From positions 1,703,501 through 1,767,500 of the forward strand of contig NZ_CP019728.1 in the NCBI RefSeq assembly GCF_002005405.1: a stretch of DNA of 64,000 nucleotides. Direction: 5' to 3'. The stretch comes from Jeotgalibaca dankookensis (GTDB lineage: Bacteria > Bacillota > Bacilli > Lactobacillales > Aerococcaceae). Each line of letters opens with the position of its first letter. Position 1 is the first letter of the stretch. The notes beneath the pieces were generated by a model. It was not told where the DNA came from. It ran no database searches and saw only the letters and a list, made by a program, of their open reading frames with translations. Below, piece after piece: positions 42,790 to 52,534 of the stretch. A program made the position numbers and the translations under genes.

Positions 42790-43878
42790 ATGACAAATAA
42801 AAAAATTGCAGTAATTGGTGGTGGGATTGTTGGCTCTACTGCCGCATATTATTTATCTCGAAATGGTCATCAAGTGACTGTTTTTGATGAAGGGGTCGGA
42901 CAAGCAACTTCTGCAGCAGCTGGAATTATCTGTCCTTGGTTATCAAAACGCCGCAACAAAAAATGGTATCGCCTTGCTTCAGATGGAGCTGCTTTTTATA
43001 GTCAAATCTGTCAAGACATCACAGCTGACCAGGGAGATATCTCTTTTTATAATAAAAATGGCACCATTTTAACAAAAAAAACGCCCCAAGCTATCGAAAA
43101 ACAGTACGCTTTAGGTTTGGAGCGGCGTCACACCGCTCCTGAAATCGGTGATTTAAAAATACTATCGAAAAAAGATTTAGAAACTTACTTCCCTTCTTTA
43201 CCGAGTCAAGAAAATGCGCTTTTTGTATCAGGTGGTGCACGTGTCGATGGAGAAGCTATGGTAAGGGAACTTCTAACACTGGTAGAGAAAAATGGGGGGA
43301 AAATTATTCGAGAAAATGTGCCTTTAAAACAGTCTCTCTTAGATGACTATGATAAAATTATCATCGCAGCAGGGGCTTGGCTACCACAATTATTAGAACC
43401 ACTAGGTTGGAACGTTGATATTCGCGGACAGAAAGGACAGTTAGTCGTCCTACAGACAGACGATTATAACAATCAACACCAGCCCGTTATGATGCCAGAA
43501 GGTGAAATCGATATTTTACCTATTGGAGATGGTATCATTTTTGTAGGAGCAAGTCATGAAAATGATAAAGGTTATGATCTTCTACCAGATGAAAAAATAA
43601 TTCAAAATTTAATTGAAAAGGGCCAAACACTCTTTAATATTTTAGAAGATGCATCACTTATTAAGGTTAAGGTTGGGACCCGAGCTTATACGTCTGATTT
43701 TAGCCCTTTTTGGGGATATCTACCGGGAAGCGACAAGATACTAGTGGCAAGTGGTTTAGGCTCTTCTGGCCTCACTACTGGCCCTATTATCGGTTATCAA
43801 CTGGCGTTACTAGCAGATAACAAACAGACTGATTTACCCTTAGAAGATTATTTACCAGACACCTACCTACAAAGGTAA
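42790..43878 (+). CDS. FAD-dependent oxidoreductase, D-amino-acid oxidase (DadA-like) family
   Basis: A 362-residue DAO-family flavoprotein. The N-terminal FAD dinucleotide fold is IAVIGGGIVGSTAAYYLSR (residues about 5-23) with VTVFDEG at the second strand; SGLGSSGLTTGPIIG near the end closes the flavin site. Substrates in this family include D-amino acids, glycine, sarcosine and proline. Being 59 nt after proA it may share the transcript, so proline or a related amino acid is a candidate substrate. That is inference from position only. AAAGGAG ribosome binding site. Confidence 0.8.
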   Translation: MTNKKIAVIGGGIVGSTAAYYLSRNGHQVTVFDEGVGQATSAAAGIICPWLSKRRNKKWYRLASDGAAFYSQICQDITADQGDISFYNKNGTILTKKTPQAIEKQYALGLERRHTAPEIGDLKILSKKDLETYFPSLPSQENALFVSGGARVDGEAMVRELLTLVEKNGGKIIRENVPLKQSLLDDYDKIIIAAGAWLPQLLEPLGWNVDIRGQKGQLVVLQTDDYNNQHQPVMMPEGEIDILPIGDGIIFVGASHENDKGYDLLPDEKIIQNLIEKGQTLFNILEDASLIKVKVGTRAYTSDFSPFWGYLPGSDKILVASGLGSSGLTTGPIIGYQLALLADNKQTDLPLEDYLPDTYLQR

Positions 43879-43881
43879 GTA

Positions 43882-43910
43882 TTTACAGTTTTTTGCTTAA
43901 TCGGTATAAT
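43882..43910 (+). promoter_or_regulatory. Sigma-A promoter of mscL
   Basis: TTTACA, a 17-nt spacer and a perfect TATAAT, 28 nt before the mscL start. Confidence 0.75.
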
Positions 43911-43938
43911 CAAACCATCTTAATAAGGAGGTAATCGG

Positions 43939-44310
43939 ATGATTAAAGAATTTAAGGAATTTATTATGCGTGGTAATGTGCTAGATTTAGCTGTTGGTGT
44001 TATTATTGGTTCGGCTTTTTCTGCCATTGTTAACTCCTTAGTCACAGACATTATTACACCTCTCATTGTCTCGCTAACATCACAAGCATCGGTTAGTGAA
44101 TTATCGATTAAAATTGGCTCAGCCACTTTAACTTACGGTAACTTCATTCAAGCAATTATTGATTTTCTTATTATTGCTTTTATTTTATTTTTAATTATTA
44201 AAACAGCAAACCGCTTAAGCCGTAAAGAACCGGAAACTCAAGAAGCTGTGGAAATTCCACAAGCTGAACAATACCTAAAAGAGATTCGTGACTTACTTGC
44301 CAAGGAATAA
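43939..44310 (+). CDS. mscL: Large-conductance mechanosensitive channel
   Basis: A 123-residue pentameric channel protein that opens under membrane tension to release solutes on osmotic downshock. MIKEFKEFIMRGNVLDLAVGVIIG gives the amphipathic N-helix and pore-lining first membrane helix; a second helix is at about residues 66-90, followed by a cytoplasmic helix. Length is typical. AAGGAGG ribosome binding site and its own promoter. Confidence 0.95.
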   Translation: MIKEFKEFIMRGNVLDLAVGVIIGSAFSAIVNSLVTDIITPLIVSLTSQASVSELSIKIGSATLTYGNFIQAIIDFLIIAFILFLIIKTANRLSRKEPETQEAVEIPQAEQYLKEIRDLLAKE

Positions 44311-44361
44311 ACACCTCATTAATCGGTGTCCCTTTCTTTATAGACTACTCACGCGTTAAAT

Positions 44362-44417
44362 AAAAAAATTCCTTATCAACTAGACAGAATGACTGTTTAG
44401 CTGATAGGGAATTTTTT
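44362..44417. terminator. Bidirectional terminator between mscL and rsmI
   Basis: AAAAAATTCCTTATCA pairs with TGATAGGGAATTTTTT (one mismatch), with an inner GACAG/CTGTTT helix. T runs occur on both strands. Confidence 0.8.
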
Positions 44418-44439
44418 AGTTTAGAACAATTCGTCCGCT

Positions 44440-45312
44440 TTAAAGCTCATGATAAGCTTGATATACAGTTTGCTTTTTTATATTTCGTGATTGAGCGACT
44501 TGTTTAATCGCATCTTTAGAAGAAATCGCTTGACTATTCATTAACCATTCGACATGCGTTTTTATATCTTCTGGAAAAGCAGATTTTTCTTCTTCTTCAG
44601 GATTTAGATTACCCGCTACAATAACGCAAATTTCACCTTTAACCTCATGACTTTCCAACCATTCGAATACTTCTTTTGCACTTCCACGAATAAATTCTTC
44701 ATAGCGCTTGGTTAATTCTCGACAAACCACAACCGAGCGCTCACTGCCTAAAACACTTATTAAATTATGAATCATTTCTTTTACACGAAAAGGGGACTCA
44801 TAAAAAATCATCGTTTCTTCTCGGTTTTTTAATTCTTCCCACTGTTCACGCTGTTCTTTTTTCTTACGTTTCAAAAAACCAATGAAGGTAAACGGTTGCG
44901 GTGCTAAACCACTGGCGATTAGTGCAGTCACACCTGCATTCGCTCCTGGTAAGGGAACAACAGAAATTCCTGCTTGGATACAAGCTTGTACTAATTCAAA
45001 CCCCGGATCACTGATTGAAGGCATACCTGCATCACTAACTTGGGCGACATCTTCACCTTTTTTAAGTACTTCGAGTAACTGAGGAATCCGTTCTTGGGTA
45101 TTATGTTCATGAAAACTAATCTGGGAAGTTGTTATTTCAAAATGATTGAGTAAACGTTGTGTATGGCGCGTGTCTTCGGCAGCAATCAAGTCAACTTCTT
45201 TGAGAGTTGAAACAGCTCGGTAAGTCATATCGCCTAAATTCCCAATTGGGGTCGGAACCAGATAGAGTATTCCATAGAGACTACTTTCATAACTTTTTTG
45301 TGACTCAATCAT
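44440..45312 (-). CDS. rsmI: 16S rRNA 2'-O-ribose C1402 methyltransferase
   Basis: A 290-residue tetrapyrrole-methylase-fold enzyme that methylates the ribose of C1402 in the ribosomal P site. LYLVPTPIGNLGDMTYRAV (about residues 16-34), IAAEDTRHTQRLL, VSDAGMPSISDPG (about 95-107) and FYESPFRV are diagnostic. Last gene of the long tadA-dnaX-rsmI block; it overlaps yazA by 8 nt. Confidence 0.95.
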   Translation of the reverse strand: MIESQKSYESSLYGILYLVPTPIGNLGDMTYRAVSTLKEVDLIAAEDTRHTQRLLNHFEITTSQISFHEHNTQERIPQLLEVLKKGEDVAQVSDAGMPSISDPGFELVQACIQAGISVVPLPGANAGVTALIASGLAPQPFTFIGFLKRKKKEQREQWEELKNREETMIFYESPFRVKEMIHNLISVLGSERSVVVCRELTKRYEEFIRGSAKEVFEWLESHEVKGEICVIVAGNLNPEEEEKSAFPEDIKTHVEWLMNSQAISSKDAIKQVAQSRNIKKQTVYQAYHEL

Positions 45313-45586
45313 TCGCCTTCTCTCCCTTCCAGTTTCGTAATTGTCCTTCTTTTTGTTTTCGCGTTAGCTTTTTAAAAGCAGCTTCAGCTTTCATTGCTAA
45401 ACTTCTCGTTTCAAATCCGCACTGATAAACCATTTTTACAGGCCGTCTTGCTTTCGTATATTTAGAACCAATTCCTTTATTATGTTCTGCCTCGCGCCGT
45501 TTGGGATCCGTTGTATAGCCCGCATAAAACGAATGATCCGCACATACTAATACATAAAAATAATGCCTTGCTTCTTTATTCTCCAA
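45305..45586 (-). CDS. yazA: GIY-YIG nuclease-superfamily protein (YazA)
   Basis: A 93-residue UPF0213-type single GIY-YIG domain. FYVLVCADHSFYAGYTTDPKRREAEH (about residues 10-35) gives the two tyrosine motifs and the arginine helix; KYTKARRPV follows. DNA cleavage is not established for this subfamily. Start: TTG at 45586, 9 nt after AAAGG, inside the end of trmN6. Position between trmN6 and rsmI matches Bacillus. Confidence 0.9.
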   Translation of the reverse strand: MENKEARHYFYVLVCADHSFYAGYTTDPKRREAEHNKGIGSKYTKARRPVKMVYQCGFETRSLAMKAEAAFKKLTRKQKEGQLRNWKGEKAND

Positions 45587-46340
45587 ATAAAATCGCCTTT
45601 ACTTCCGGTGAGTATTCTCTTGAATCGTCATGAATATACAGAGGTGGCAAAATTTTTAAACCATCTTCTTTGCCATCCTTGATTGCTTCAACCAAAATCA
45701 TATTCGCTTCCTTGCCCACATAAGGGTAAATAAAACGAATTTTTTTTGGTGCCAGACGATTGTCACGCATCGCATCCAAAAGATCAAAAAAACGATCGGG
45801 CCGATGCACAAAATAAGCTTTCCCATTCATTTTCAATAACTGACTCGTTTTTGCCATTAATTGTGGTAATTTTAAAAATACTTCATGCCGTGCAATTGTA
45901 TAAGCGTCTCGTGAGTTCTTCCGGCTGGTATCTAAATCTTTAAAGTAAGGCGGATTACAAGTGATAACATCAACAGAGTCTGGCTCAATATATGCGGTAA
46001 TCGCGTTTATATCCGCATTTAAAAAGGACACCTTATTTTCTAATTGATTCAAAGCAACCGTTCTTTTGGCCATATCAAATAAATTCTTTTGTATTTCTAC
46101 TCCAATAATAGGATTGTATGTTTTACCCGTCAATAAAAAAGCGACCGCACCATTGCCAGAGCAAAAATCGACGATAGTCGCTTTTCTTTTTTTTGGAAGG
46201 CGAGCAAAATCCGCCAATAAAACTGCATCGAGTGAGAAGGAAAAGACAGATGGGCTTTGGATAATATGAATATTTTCACGTTTCAAAATATCTAACCGTT
46301 CATCGTCCTTGACAAATTTTTCAATTAATTCTTTATCCAT
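45576..46340 (-). CDS. trmN6: tRNA1(Val) (adenine37-N6)-methyltransferase (YabB/TrmN6)
   Basis: A 254-residue class I methyltransferase. [14 protein letters not shown] (about residues 46-59) is the SAM loop and [11 protein letters not shown] carries the N6-adenine NPPY motif. A basic [12 protein letters not shown] segment follows. Start: ATG at 46340 (a TTG one codon earlier is possible); it overlaps yabA by 8 nt. Conserved block position supports the call. Confidence 0.88.
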   Translation of the reverse strand: MDKELIEKFVKDDERLDILKRENIHIIQSPSVFSFSLDAVLLADFARLPKKRKATIVDFCSGNGAVAFLLTGKTYNPIIGVEIQKNLFDMAKRTVALNQLENKVSFLNADINAITAYIEPDSVDVITCNPPYFKDLDTSRKNSRDAYTIARHEVFLKLPQLMAKTSQLLKMNGKAYFVHRPDRFFDLLDAMRDNRLAPKKIRFIYPYVGKEANMILVEAIKDGKEDGLKILPPLYIHDDSREYSPEVKAILFGE

Positions 46341-46692
46341 CAAGGTGATTGCCCCGCTCCCCGTAAATAACGTCTAGACAAAAGACACATGATTCATCAT
46401 TGACACGGCGACTCCCGTAATAAACGTTACAAACGTGAAAACCATCTTCGTATAATTTTTGTAAATTTAATCGTGATTTTGACATTTCTGGTTCAGATGC
46501 TAGTGCCTCTTGTTCGATTTGTTTGTTTAAATAATCAACTCGGTCGCGTAAATGTTGATTTTCTATCTGTAAATTCGTATTTTCTTCCATTAATTGTGCC
46601 AAATTCTCTTGAATTTCACGTAAATCTTCACTTACAGAAGAAATACGACTTTCAGCACGATATAGTTTATCAAATAAAGCTCGTTTATCCAT
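46333..46692 (-). CDS. yabA: Replication initiation control protein YabA
   Basis: A 119-residue negative regulator that tethers DnaA to the DnaN clamp. The N-terminal half is a coiled coil ([18 protein letters not shown] and following), and the C-terminal zinc site is FHVCNVYYG...[17 protein letters not shown] matches the Bacillus N-terminus, so I place the start at ATG 46692; a GTG three codons earlier is possible. Confidence 0.92.
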   Translation of the reverse strand: MDKRALFDKLYRAESRISSVSEDLREIQENLAQLMEENTNLQIENQHLRDRVDYLNKQIEQEALASEPEMSKSRLNLQKLYEDGFHVCNVYYGSRRVNDESCVFCLDVIYGERGNHLDG

Positions 46693-46718
46693 TTTATTCA
46701 CTCACAATTTTTTATTTC

Positions 46719-47525
46719 TTAAGTTGCTGTTGGAGCTAGCTCTTCCCAAGCATATTGCACTGTTTTTCTTTCTTTGAACAAGGTTACTGTAATAATTTGC
46801 GCTAAGATATCTAATCCGACTACTTTTCCTTTACCCTCTGGTGTCTCAATTGTTGTTCCATAGTCCGGCATGGTTTTTTTCAAGGCTTCATACATGTCAT
46901 TTTCATACTCCAAACAGCATAATAAGCGTCCGCATAGACCCGATAACTTCGCATTGTTTAAACTCAACCCTTGATTTTTTGCCATTCGAATAGAAACTGG
47001 GAAGAAGTCCGCTAAAAAGGTTGAGCAACAAAGGGGACGCCCACATGGCCCGATTCCACCTAAATATTTAGACTCATCACGCGCACCAATCTGGCGTAGC
47101 TCAATGCGAACTCGGAAAACCGTTGCTAATTCTCGTACAAACGCCCTAAAATCAATTCGCTTAGGTGCACTGAAAAGAAAAGTCAGTTTTTGACGATCGA
47201 AAGAGTAAATACTACCTATCATCTTCATATCCATCTTCAGTCTTCTCGCTTCTTGCTTAGCCAGTTGGAGGGCTTCTGCCGCATCACGTGTTGTCTCAAC
47301 ATGACGCAGCAAGTCTTTAGCAGTCGCTTTACGCTGAATCAGATTTGCCGATTGGAGGATATCTCCTTCTTGACATGCTACAGAAGCAATCACAACCTCA
47401 CCAAATTCATCATACGCCCCTTGCTTGACGATGACTTTGTCAGCTACTTGGTAGTTGGTTTCACTTTTTTCAAAATACATTATAGGACCATTTTGTATAA
47501 ATCTTATACCCATTGCTTGTTTCAT
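46719..47525 (-). CDS. ricT: RicT/YaaT, PSP1-domain regulatory protein
   Basis: A 268-residue PSP1-domain protein of the Ric (Y) complex, which with RicA and RicF carries iron-sulfur clusters and assists RNase Y processing in Bacillus. GPCGRPLCCSTFL and GLCGRLLCCLEYE (about residues 165-205) are the paired Cys motifs. Start: ATG at 47525, 9 nt after AAGGAG; the longer frame from 47549 includes that site. Block position as in Bacillus. Confidence 0.92.
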   Translation of the reverse strand: MKQAMGIRFIQNGPIMYFEKSETNYQVADKVIVKQGAYDEFGEVVIASVACQEGDILQSANLIQRKATAKDLLRHVETTRDAAEALQLAKQEARRLKMDMKMIGSIYSFDRQKLTFLFSAPKRIDFRAFVRELATVFRVRIELRQIGARDESKYLGGIGPCGRPLCCSTFLADFFPVSIRMAKNQGLSLNNAKLSGLCGRLLCCLEYENDMYEALKKTMPDYGTTIETPEGKGKVVGLDILAQIITVTLFKERKTVQYAWEELAPTAT

Positions 47526-47552
47526 TTTCGGCCGCTCCTTTTCATCCATCCA

Positions 47553-48527
47553 TCACTTTACCAGCTGATTTTGGATCGCAATGCTCTCTAGCACCCCTTG
47601 CGTTTGGACATTCGCCTCTAACATCTGCTTGGCTTTTAAAATTACTTCAATTTGGTAGGTAATACGTTTTATATCTTGCTTCATTTCCTGGTAACTTTTT
47701 AATCGTGTTTGGTGAATGATGACATCTAATCGGTTAAATGCTATATGCATACTATCTCGATAATGGAATAACAATAAATCTAAGCAAAGCACTACTTGTA
47801 CCTTGTCTTTCATCAAGGGCATTAAATCCGTTGCAACGAATAAAATAGCCATTGAGTCTTTTTTCATGAGAAGCTGGAACCATTTCCATACTTTATTTTG
47901 TAATTCTTGAAACAAGTCATCACTAGCTAAATTTTTAGCTTCATCAAGATCATTCGTCAAAGTAGCGAGTATTCCTAGGTTTTCTTCCTTAATACCTTCC
48001 TCTCGTAACACCTTTTCCATCATTTCCCTTTTTAAAGAGTGGAAATGGATAATTTGGCAGCGTGAACGAATGGTCGGAAGAATATTTTCTTTTACGGTGG
48101 TCAGTAAAAACAAGTAAGTATCCTGACTGGGATCTTCTAAGAAAGTCAGTAAACTGTTAGCAGCACTAACGGTCATTTTTTCTGCTTGATCGATAATATA
48201 AACTTTTTTACTACCTTCAACCGCACTCTTTGAAAATTCTGTTTTTAGTTCTCGAATCTGGTTAACTTTTATCGACTGGCCATCTGGTTCGATTTCAATT
48301 AAATCAGGAAGATTCCCTTCCATCATTCGGCGACAATTACGACAAACACCGCATGGTTGTCCTGATTCTGGTTGCTCACAAAAAATTGTCTGGGCGATCC
48401 ATTTAGCAAGTTCCTTTTTCCCAGTTCCCCGCGCACCCTCAAATAAGTAGGCATGACCTAAGCGATTAGTCAAAAAGGATTTGGCGAATAGTTTCTCTAA
48501 TTCGGGTTGTCGATTGTCAGACTTCAT
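47553..48527 (-). CDS. holB: DNA polymerase III delta-prime subunit
   Basis: A 324-residue clamp-loader AAA+ subunit. HAYLFEGARGTGKKELAKWI (about residues 25-44) is the P loop, C..C..C in PCGVCRNCRR the zinc site, and KVYIIDQAEKMTVSAANSLLTFLEDP the Walker B region; SRC sensor follows. Start: ATG 48527, 8 nt after GGGAG. An ATG at 48542 overlapping the darA stop (TAATG) is the alternative. Confidence 0.93.
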   Translation of the reverse strand: MKSDNRQPELEKLFAKSFLTNRLGHAYLFEGARGTGKKELAKWIAQTIFCEQPESGQPCGVCRNCRRMMEGNLPDLIEIEPDGQSIKVNQIRELKTEFSKSAVEGSKKVYIIDQAEKMTVSAANSLLTFLEDPSQDTYLFLLTTVKENILPTIRSRCQIIHFHSLKREMMEKVLREEGIKEENLGILATLTNDLDEAKNLASDDLFQELQNKVWKWFQLLMKKDSMAILFVATDLMPLMKDKVQVVLCLDLLLFHYRDSMHIAFNRLDVIIHQTRLKSYQEMKQDIKRITYQIEVILKAKQMLEANVQTQGVLESIAIQNQLVK

Positions 48528-48541
48528 TAACGCTTCTCCCA

Positions 48542-48868
48542 TTAGAACCGGTGAAAACTTTCAACTGGTAATACAAAAACAGTTGCGCCACCAACGTGAA
48601 CTTGGATAGGATACTGCATACTGCTACTCATGGCTAAGTCATTGACAGGAGTAGTCATATATTGTTCACGCGATTCGCAGTTTATTTTAATAATATTTAA
48701 AACTTCTTCAACTCGCTCATCTTCCACGCCAATCATAAAAGTGGTATTTCCTGATCGTAAAAACCCACCAGACGATGACAATTTTGTTGCCCGAACATTT
48801 GCTTCAACGAGTTCGTCAGAAAGTAAGGCACTATCCTTATCTTGAACAACTGCCATAATCATTTTCAT
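48542..48868 (-). CDS. darA: Cyclic-di-AMP receptor DarA (PstA/YaaQ)
   Basis: A 108-residue PII-like trimeric protein that binds c-di-AMP. MKMIMAVVQDKDSALLSDELVEANVRATKLSSSGGFL spans the first strand, helix and the binding loop (quoted motif residues about 1-37; key part TKLSSSGGFLRSGNTT). Its output partner is unknown. It lies between tmk and holB as in Bacillus (yaaQ). GAGGAG ribosome binding site. Confidence 0.94.
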   Translation of the reverse strand: MKMIMAVVQDKDSALLSDELVEANVRATKLSSSGGFLRSGNTTFMIGVEDERVEEVLNIIKINCESREQYMTTPVNDLAMSSSMQYPIQVHVGGATVFVLPVESFHRF

Positions 48869-48892
48869 AACTATCTCCTCTTTTCTTTTCTC

Positions 48893-49528
48893 TCATTTAA
48901 AAAAACGTAGAACGATTGCTTCGAGGCAGTCTTTTAAAACTGCTTCCGGACTCTGTTGACCATTAATCGTTACAATCCGTTGGGGGTATTTGCGCGCTAA
49001 TTCTAGATAACCTTCACGAACTTTTTTATGGAAAGCTAAAGTTTCTTGATCCAATCGATTATTTTCACGTGAATCGCCGCCTTTTTGAATGCGCTCTAAA
49101 CCAACTTCAGCTTCAATATCAATAAATAAAGTTAAATCTGGTTGAATGCCATCGGTTGCAAATTCATTAACTTGATAAATTCCTTTTTCACCAATATTTC
49201 GTGCATATCCTTGGTAAGCAAGTGAGCTATCTACAAAGCGATCACATAAAACAAGGTTTCCTTTTGCCAAAGCAGGTAGAATCTTTTCCACTAAATGCTG
49301 ACGACGACTTGCTGCGTATAACAAAGCCTCTGTTCGTGGATCCATAGCAGTGTGAGCAGTATCTAAAATAAGGTCGCGAATCTTTTCAGCAATAGGACTC
49401 CCACCTGGCTCTCGGGTAGAAAAAATTACCTGATTTGTAAAAGCAGGTAGCTGCTTGACAATTTCCTGCAAGGCAGTTGTTTTACCAGAACCATCTGGTC
49501 CTTCTACTGTGATAAAAATTCCGTCCAT
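48893..49528 (-). CDS. tmk: Thymidylate kinase
   Basis: A 211-residue kinase making dTDP from dTMP. Walker A VEGPDGSGKTTAL (about residues 8-20), STREPGGSPIAEKIR (about 40-54), LCDRFVDSSLAYQGYAR (about 93-109) and the lid segment with RENNRLDQE are present. GGGAG ribosome binding site. It lies upstream of darA and holB. Confidence 0.95.
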   Translation of the reverse strand: MDGIFITVEGPDGSGKTTALQEIVKQLPAFTNQVIFSTREPGGSPIAEKIRDLILDTAHTAMDPRTEALLYAASRRQHLVEKILPALAKGNLVLCDRFVDSSLAYQGYARNIGEKGIYQVNEFATDGIQPDLTLFIDIEAEVGLERIQKGGDSRENNRLDQETLAFHKKVREGYLELARKYPQRIVTINGQQSPEAVLKDCLEAIVLRFFK

Positions 49529-49595
49529 ATCATCTAACTCCCTAACATATATTTCGTTATCCGTTACTTTTATTTCCTTCTACAGCTCCTCAAAA

Positions 49596-50192
49596 TTAGA
49601 GTTCGCGTCTTCCATCTATTGCACGGAATAAAGTCATTTCATCAGCGTATTCAATATCACTACCAACTGCTAGTCCATAAGCTAAGCGTGTAACCTTAAT
49701 ACCAGCTGGCTTAATTAAACGTGATAAATACATAGCTGTGGCTTCACCTTCTGCCGTCGCGTTCGTTGCGATGATGACTTCATTAATATCTTCGCTCTGA
49801 AGGCGTTTGATCAGACTAGGGATATTAAGGTCTTCTGGGCCTGTCCCTTCCATCGGTGACAAAACTCCATGTAAAACATGATAAAGGCCGTGATAATCCC
49901 TAATTTTCTCCATTGCCATAATGTCCCGAGGGTTTTCGACCACAAGTACGGTTGAACGGTCGCGCTGTGCATCTGCGCAAATACTACAAGGATCTGTTTC
50001 TGTTATATTGCCACAGATGGAGCAATATTGCAGATCACGCTTAGTAGATATTAAAGCATTGGCAAACTTAACCACTTCTTCTTCTTCCATATCTAAACAA
50101 AAGAACGCAAGTCGTGCTGCTGTTTTTTGTCCGATTCCCGGTAACTTCATAAAGCTTTCAATTAATTTTGCTATTGGTTCTGGATAATGCAT
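49596..50192 (-). CDS. recR: Recombination protein RecR
   Basis: A 198-residue RecFOR-pathway protein. An N-terminal helix-hairpin-helix ([15 protein letters not shown], about residues 18-32), the zinc finger [16 protein letters not shown] (about 57-72) and a TOPRIM domain ([30 protein letters not shown]) are clear. It loads RecA at gaps. Directly after ebfC, as in most bacteria. Confidence 0.96.
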   Translation of the reverse strand: MHYPEPIAKLIESFMKLPGIGQKTAARLAFFCLDMEEEEVVKFANALISTKRDLQYCSICGNITETDPCSICADAQRDRSTVLVVENPRDIMAMEKIRDYHGLYHVLHGVLSPMEGTGPEDLNIPSLIKRLQSEDINEVIIATNATAEGEATAMYLSRLIKPAGIKVTRLAYGLAVGSDIEYADEMTLFRAIDGRREL

Positions 50193-50213
50193 CGAGTTGG
50201 CACCTCTAGTCTC

Positions 50214-50528
50214 TTATAACCCCGGAATTGCATTGGCAAACTTACCTAATTTTGCCTTTGATTCTGCATCAATTTTATCTAAAGCATCGTTTGTAGCCAT
50301 TAAAACTAAGTCTTGCAACATTTCAATATCATCTGGATCGACTGCTTCGGGTTTAATGGCAATATCGGTTACCTTTTTATCACCTGTCATTGTGACGATA
50401 ACCAAATCATTGGCAGCATTACCAAAAAACTCGGTACTATTAATTTCAGCTTGTGTTTCCTCCACTTGTTTTTGCATTTTTTGCATTTGTTTCATCATAC
50501 CTTGCATATTTCCCATATTTCCACGCAT
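50214..50528 (-). CDS. ebfC: YbaB/EbfC nucleoid-associated protein
   Basis: A 104-residue DNA-binding protein with an N-terminal Met-rich coiled coil (GNMQGMMKQMQKMQKQVEE) and the C-terminal LQDLVLMATNDALDK helix. Start: ATG at 50528, 9 nt after GGAG, giving MRGNMGN as in Bacillus YaaK; an ATG two codons earlier is too close to the ribosome binding site. Between dnaX and recR, 9-15 nt from dnaX. Confidence 0.93.
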   Translation of the reverse strand: MRGNMGNMQGMMKQMQKMQKQVEETQAEINSTEFFGNAANDLVIVTMTGDKKVTDIAIKPEAVDPDDIEMLQDLVLMATNDALDKIDAESKAKLGKFANAIPGL

Positions 50529-50543
50529 ATTCATTCTCTCCTC

Positions 50544-52364
50544 TTATTCATTTATAATGGTGACGTTCTCTTCTCCAAAAATACTAATTGCTTGTTCTAC
50601 AATTTCTTCTTGTTGCGCTTCTTCTCGCTCCTCTTCATCTGATCCACTGATATAGTCATCAAAAGGCGGTGGTTCTGGTAAATCATTTGTAGCTGCTTTT
50701 ATTTCATTATTCGTTTCTGCTTGTTTGGGCTGAATTTTACCTGCCTTCAAGTCAGCGACATATTGACGGCGTAAAGATGCCCACTGTTCTACTGTGACAC
50801 ATACGACTTCCCCAGGACGCTTAATCATTTTTTGGATGGATGCATCCAGTGCTACTTGCAATTCCATATCTTCGGTTGCTTTTTGACAAAGGATATCATA
50901 TTCAAAAGCCAGTATAGAAGCATCTTCATTCGCGGCAACCGGTTCAGCTTGACGCAAAACTGCTCGTTGGGTGATAGAAAGATCATCTAAAATATCAGTC
51001 CAACTCTCTTGTAATGCTACAAGAGCCGGCTTTGTTGCATCACGCATAATCTGCTGGGCACGCCCAAGGTCTGCTCTAAAAGATGTTGGAGCTTGGCGTT
51101 GAGGTGGTTGGCGTTTGACGGTCGTTTCTTCTAGGCCTTCAACCGTAATTGTACCATTCTTTAAGCTATCGAGGACACTCGCGAGCTCATTTTTTAGTTT
51201 CGATACTTCTTTTTCGAGACGAATAAGTTCTGTTGGTTGTTCTTGATTTACTTCCGCTGATCTTTTTTTGCTTTTTTCCTCTGCGGGTAAGCGTGATAAT
51301 TTCACAGCAAGAACTTCTAGGTAAACATCGGGTTGAGTAGAAAAGCGCATTTCTGTTTGTGTCTTACTAAAGGTTTCAACTGCTCGGTAGAGAAATTCAG
51401 CTTCTACTGCATGAGAAAATTCACGAAAGCGTTCCGTTAAGCGGTCCACATCTTGCATGCCTTTTCCTTCTGTTTGTTTGTAAACAAGTAGGTCTCTCAC
51501 GAAAAGAATCATTTCTTCTAAGAAACGACCCGCTTCCTTCCCTTGCTCCAGAATGCCATGTAACACTTGTAAAGCTTCTTCTGCTTGATTTGAACTCAGT
51601 GCACTTAAGAAAGATAACATCATATCTTCCGTCAAACTACCCGATACTTGCACAGCATGGTCAAAACTAACTAATTCTGAATCGTAAGAAATAATCTGAT
51701 CCAATAAACTCAAGGCATCTCGCATACCGCCATTAGCCGCCCGTGCCACAATATGGAGTGCTTCTTCTTCATAAGCGATTTTTTCTTGATTTAGAATATA
51801 AATCATTCGCGTAATAATATCTTGATAAGTAATGCGTTTAAAATCAAAGCGCTGGGTTCGCGAAATAATCGTTAAGGGTATTTTATGTGGTTCTGTAGTA
51901 GCCAATATAAAAATTACTTTTTCAGGTGGTTCTTCTAGTGTTTTCAGCAGTGCATTAAAAGCTCCCGTTGACAGCATATGAACTTCGTCAATAATATAGA
52001 CTTTATATTCCGCTTGCGTTGGCGCATAGCGAGCTTTATCTCGGATATCACGAATCTCCTCAACACCATTGTTACTAGCGGCATCGATTTCAATGACATC
52101 ATTTAGACGTCCTTCCGTAATAGCAAGGCAAGTATGACAGTGGTTGCAAGGTTCACCATCTTCTTGATTGGGGCAGTTAATTGCTTTAGCAAAAATTTTG
52201 GCCGCACTTGTTTTACCAGTCCCACGCGGTCCTGTAAACAAATAAGCATGGCTTGATTTCCCTTGCATCAAAGCATTTTTTAAAGTTCTCGTTACAGCAG
52301 TTTGTCCCGCAATATCCTCAAACCGTTGCGGTCGCCAGACACGATAGAGTGCTTGATAACTCAT
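50544..52364 (-). CDS. dnaX: DNA polymerase III subunit gamma/tau
   Basis: A 606-residue clamp loader. HAYLFTGPRGTGKTSAAKIFA (about residues 38-58) is the P loop, CPNQEDGEPCNHCHTC the zinc site, and YKVYIIDEVHMLSTGAFNALL the Walker B region. AAA+ domains span about 1-370; the C-terminal tau part is less conserved and acidic. I see no obvious slippery A run that would make a short gamma form. AGGGG ribosome binding site; first protein gene after the SRP RNA. Confidence 0.95.
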   Translation of the reverse strand: MSYQALYRVWRPQRFEDIAGQTAVTRTLKNALMQGKSSHAYLFTGPRGTGKTSAAKIFAKAINCPNQEDGEPCNHCHTCLAITEGRLNDVIEIDAASNNGVEEIRDIRDKARYAPTQAEYKVYIIDEVHMLSTGAFNALLKTLEEPPEKVIFILATTEPHKIPLTIISRTQRFDFKRITYQDIITRMIYILNQEKIAYEEEALHIVARAANGGMRDALSLLDQIISYDSELVSFDHAVQVSGSLTEDMMLSFLSALSSNQAEEALQVLHGILEQGKEAGRFLEEMILFVRDLLVYKQTEGKGMQDVDRLTERFREFSHAVEAEFLYRAVETFSKTQTEMRFSTQPDVYLEVLAVKLSRLPAEEKSKKRSAEVNQEQPTELIRLEKEVSKLKNELASVLDSLKNGTITVEGLEETTVKRQPPQRQAPTSFRADLGRAQQIMRDATKPALVALQESWTDILDDLSITQRAVLRQAEPVAANEDASILAFEYDILCQKATEDMELQVALDASIQKMIKRPGEVVCVTVEQWASLRRQYVADLKAGKIQPKQAETNNEIKAATNDLPEPPPFDDYISGSDEEEREEAQQEEIVEQAISIFGEENVTIINE

Positions 52365-52534
52365 ATTTCCCCTTCTTTCCTTGAGTATTCATCTATCCAT
52401 TATACGGTAAAATCATTAAAATAGAAAGACACCCCCCACTTTCATTTTAATTGAAAATAGCTCTATAATAGACTTTGACTTTGTTATTTTTGAGTAGGCA
52501 GTTATACTAGTATTGAAAGAGGAGGAGGAGACTA

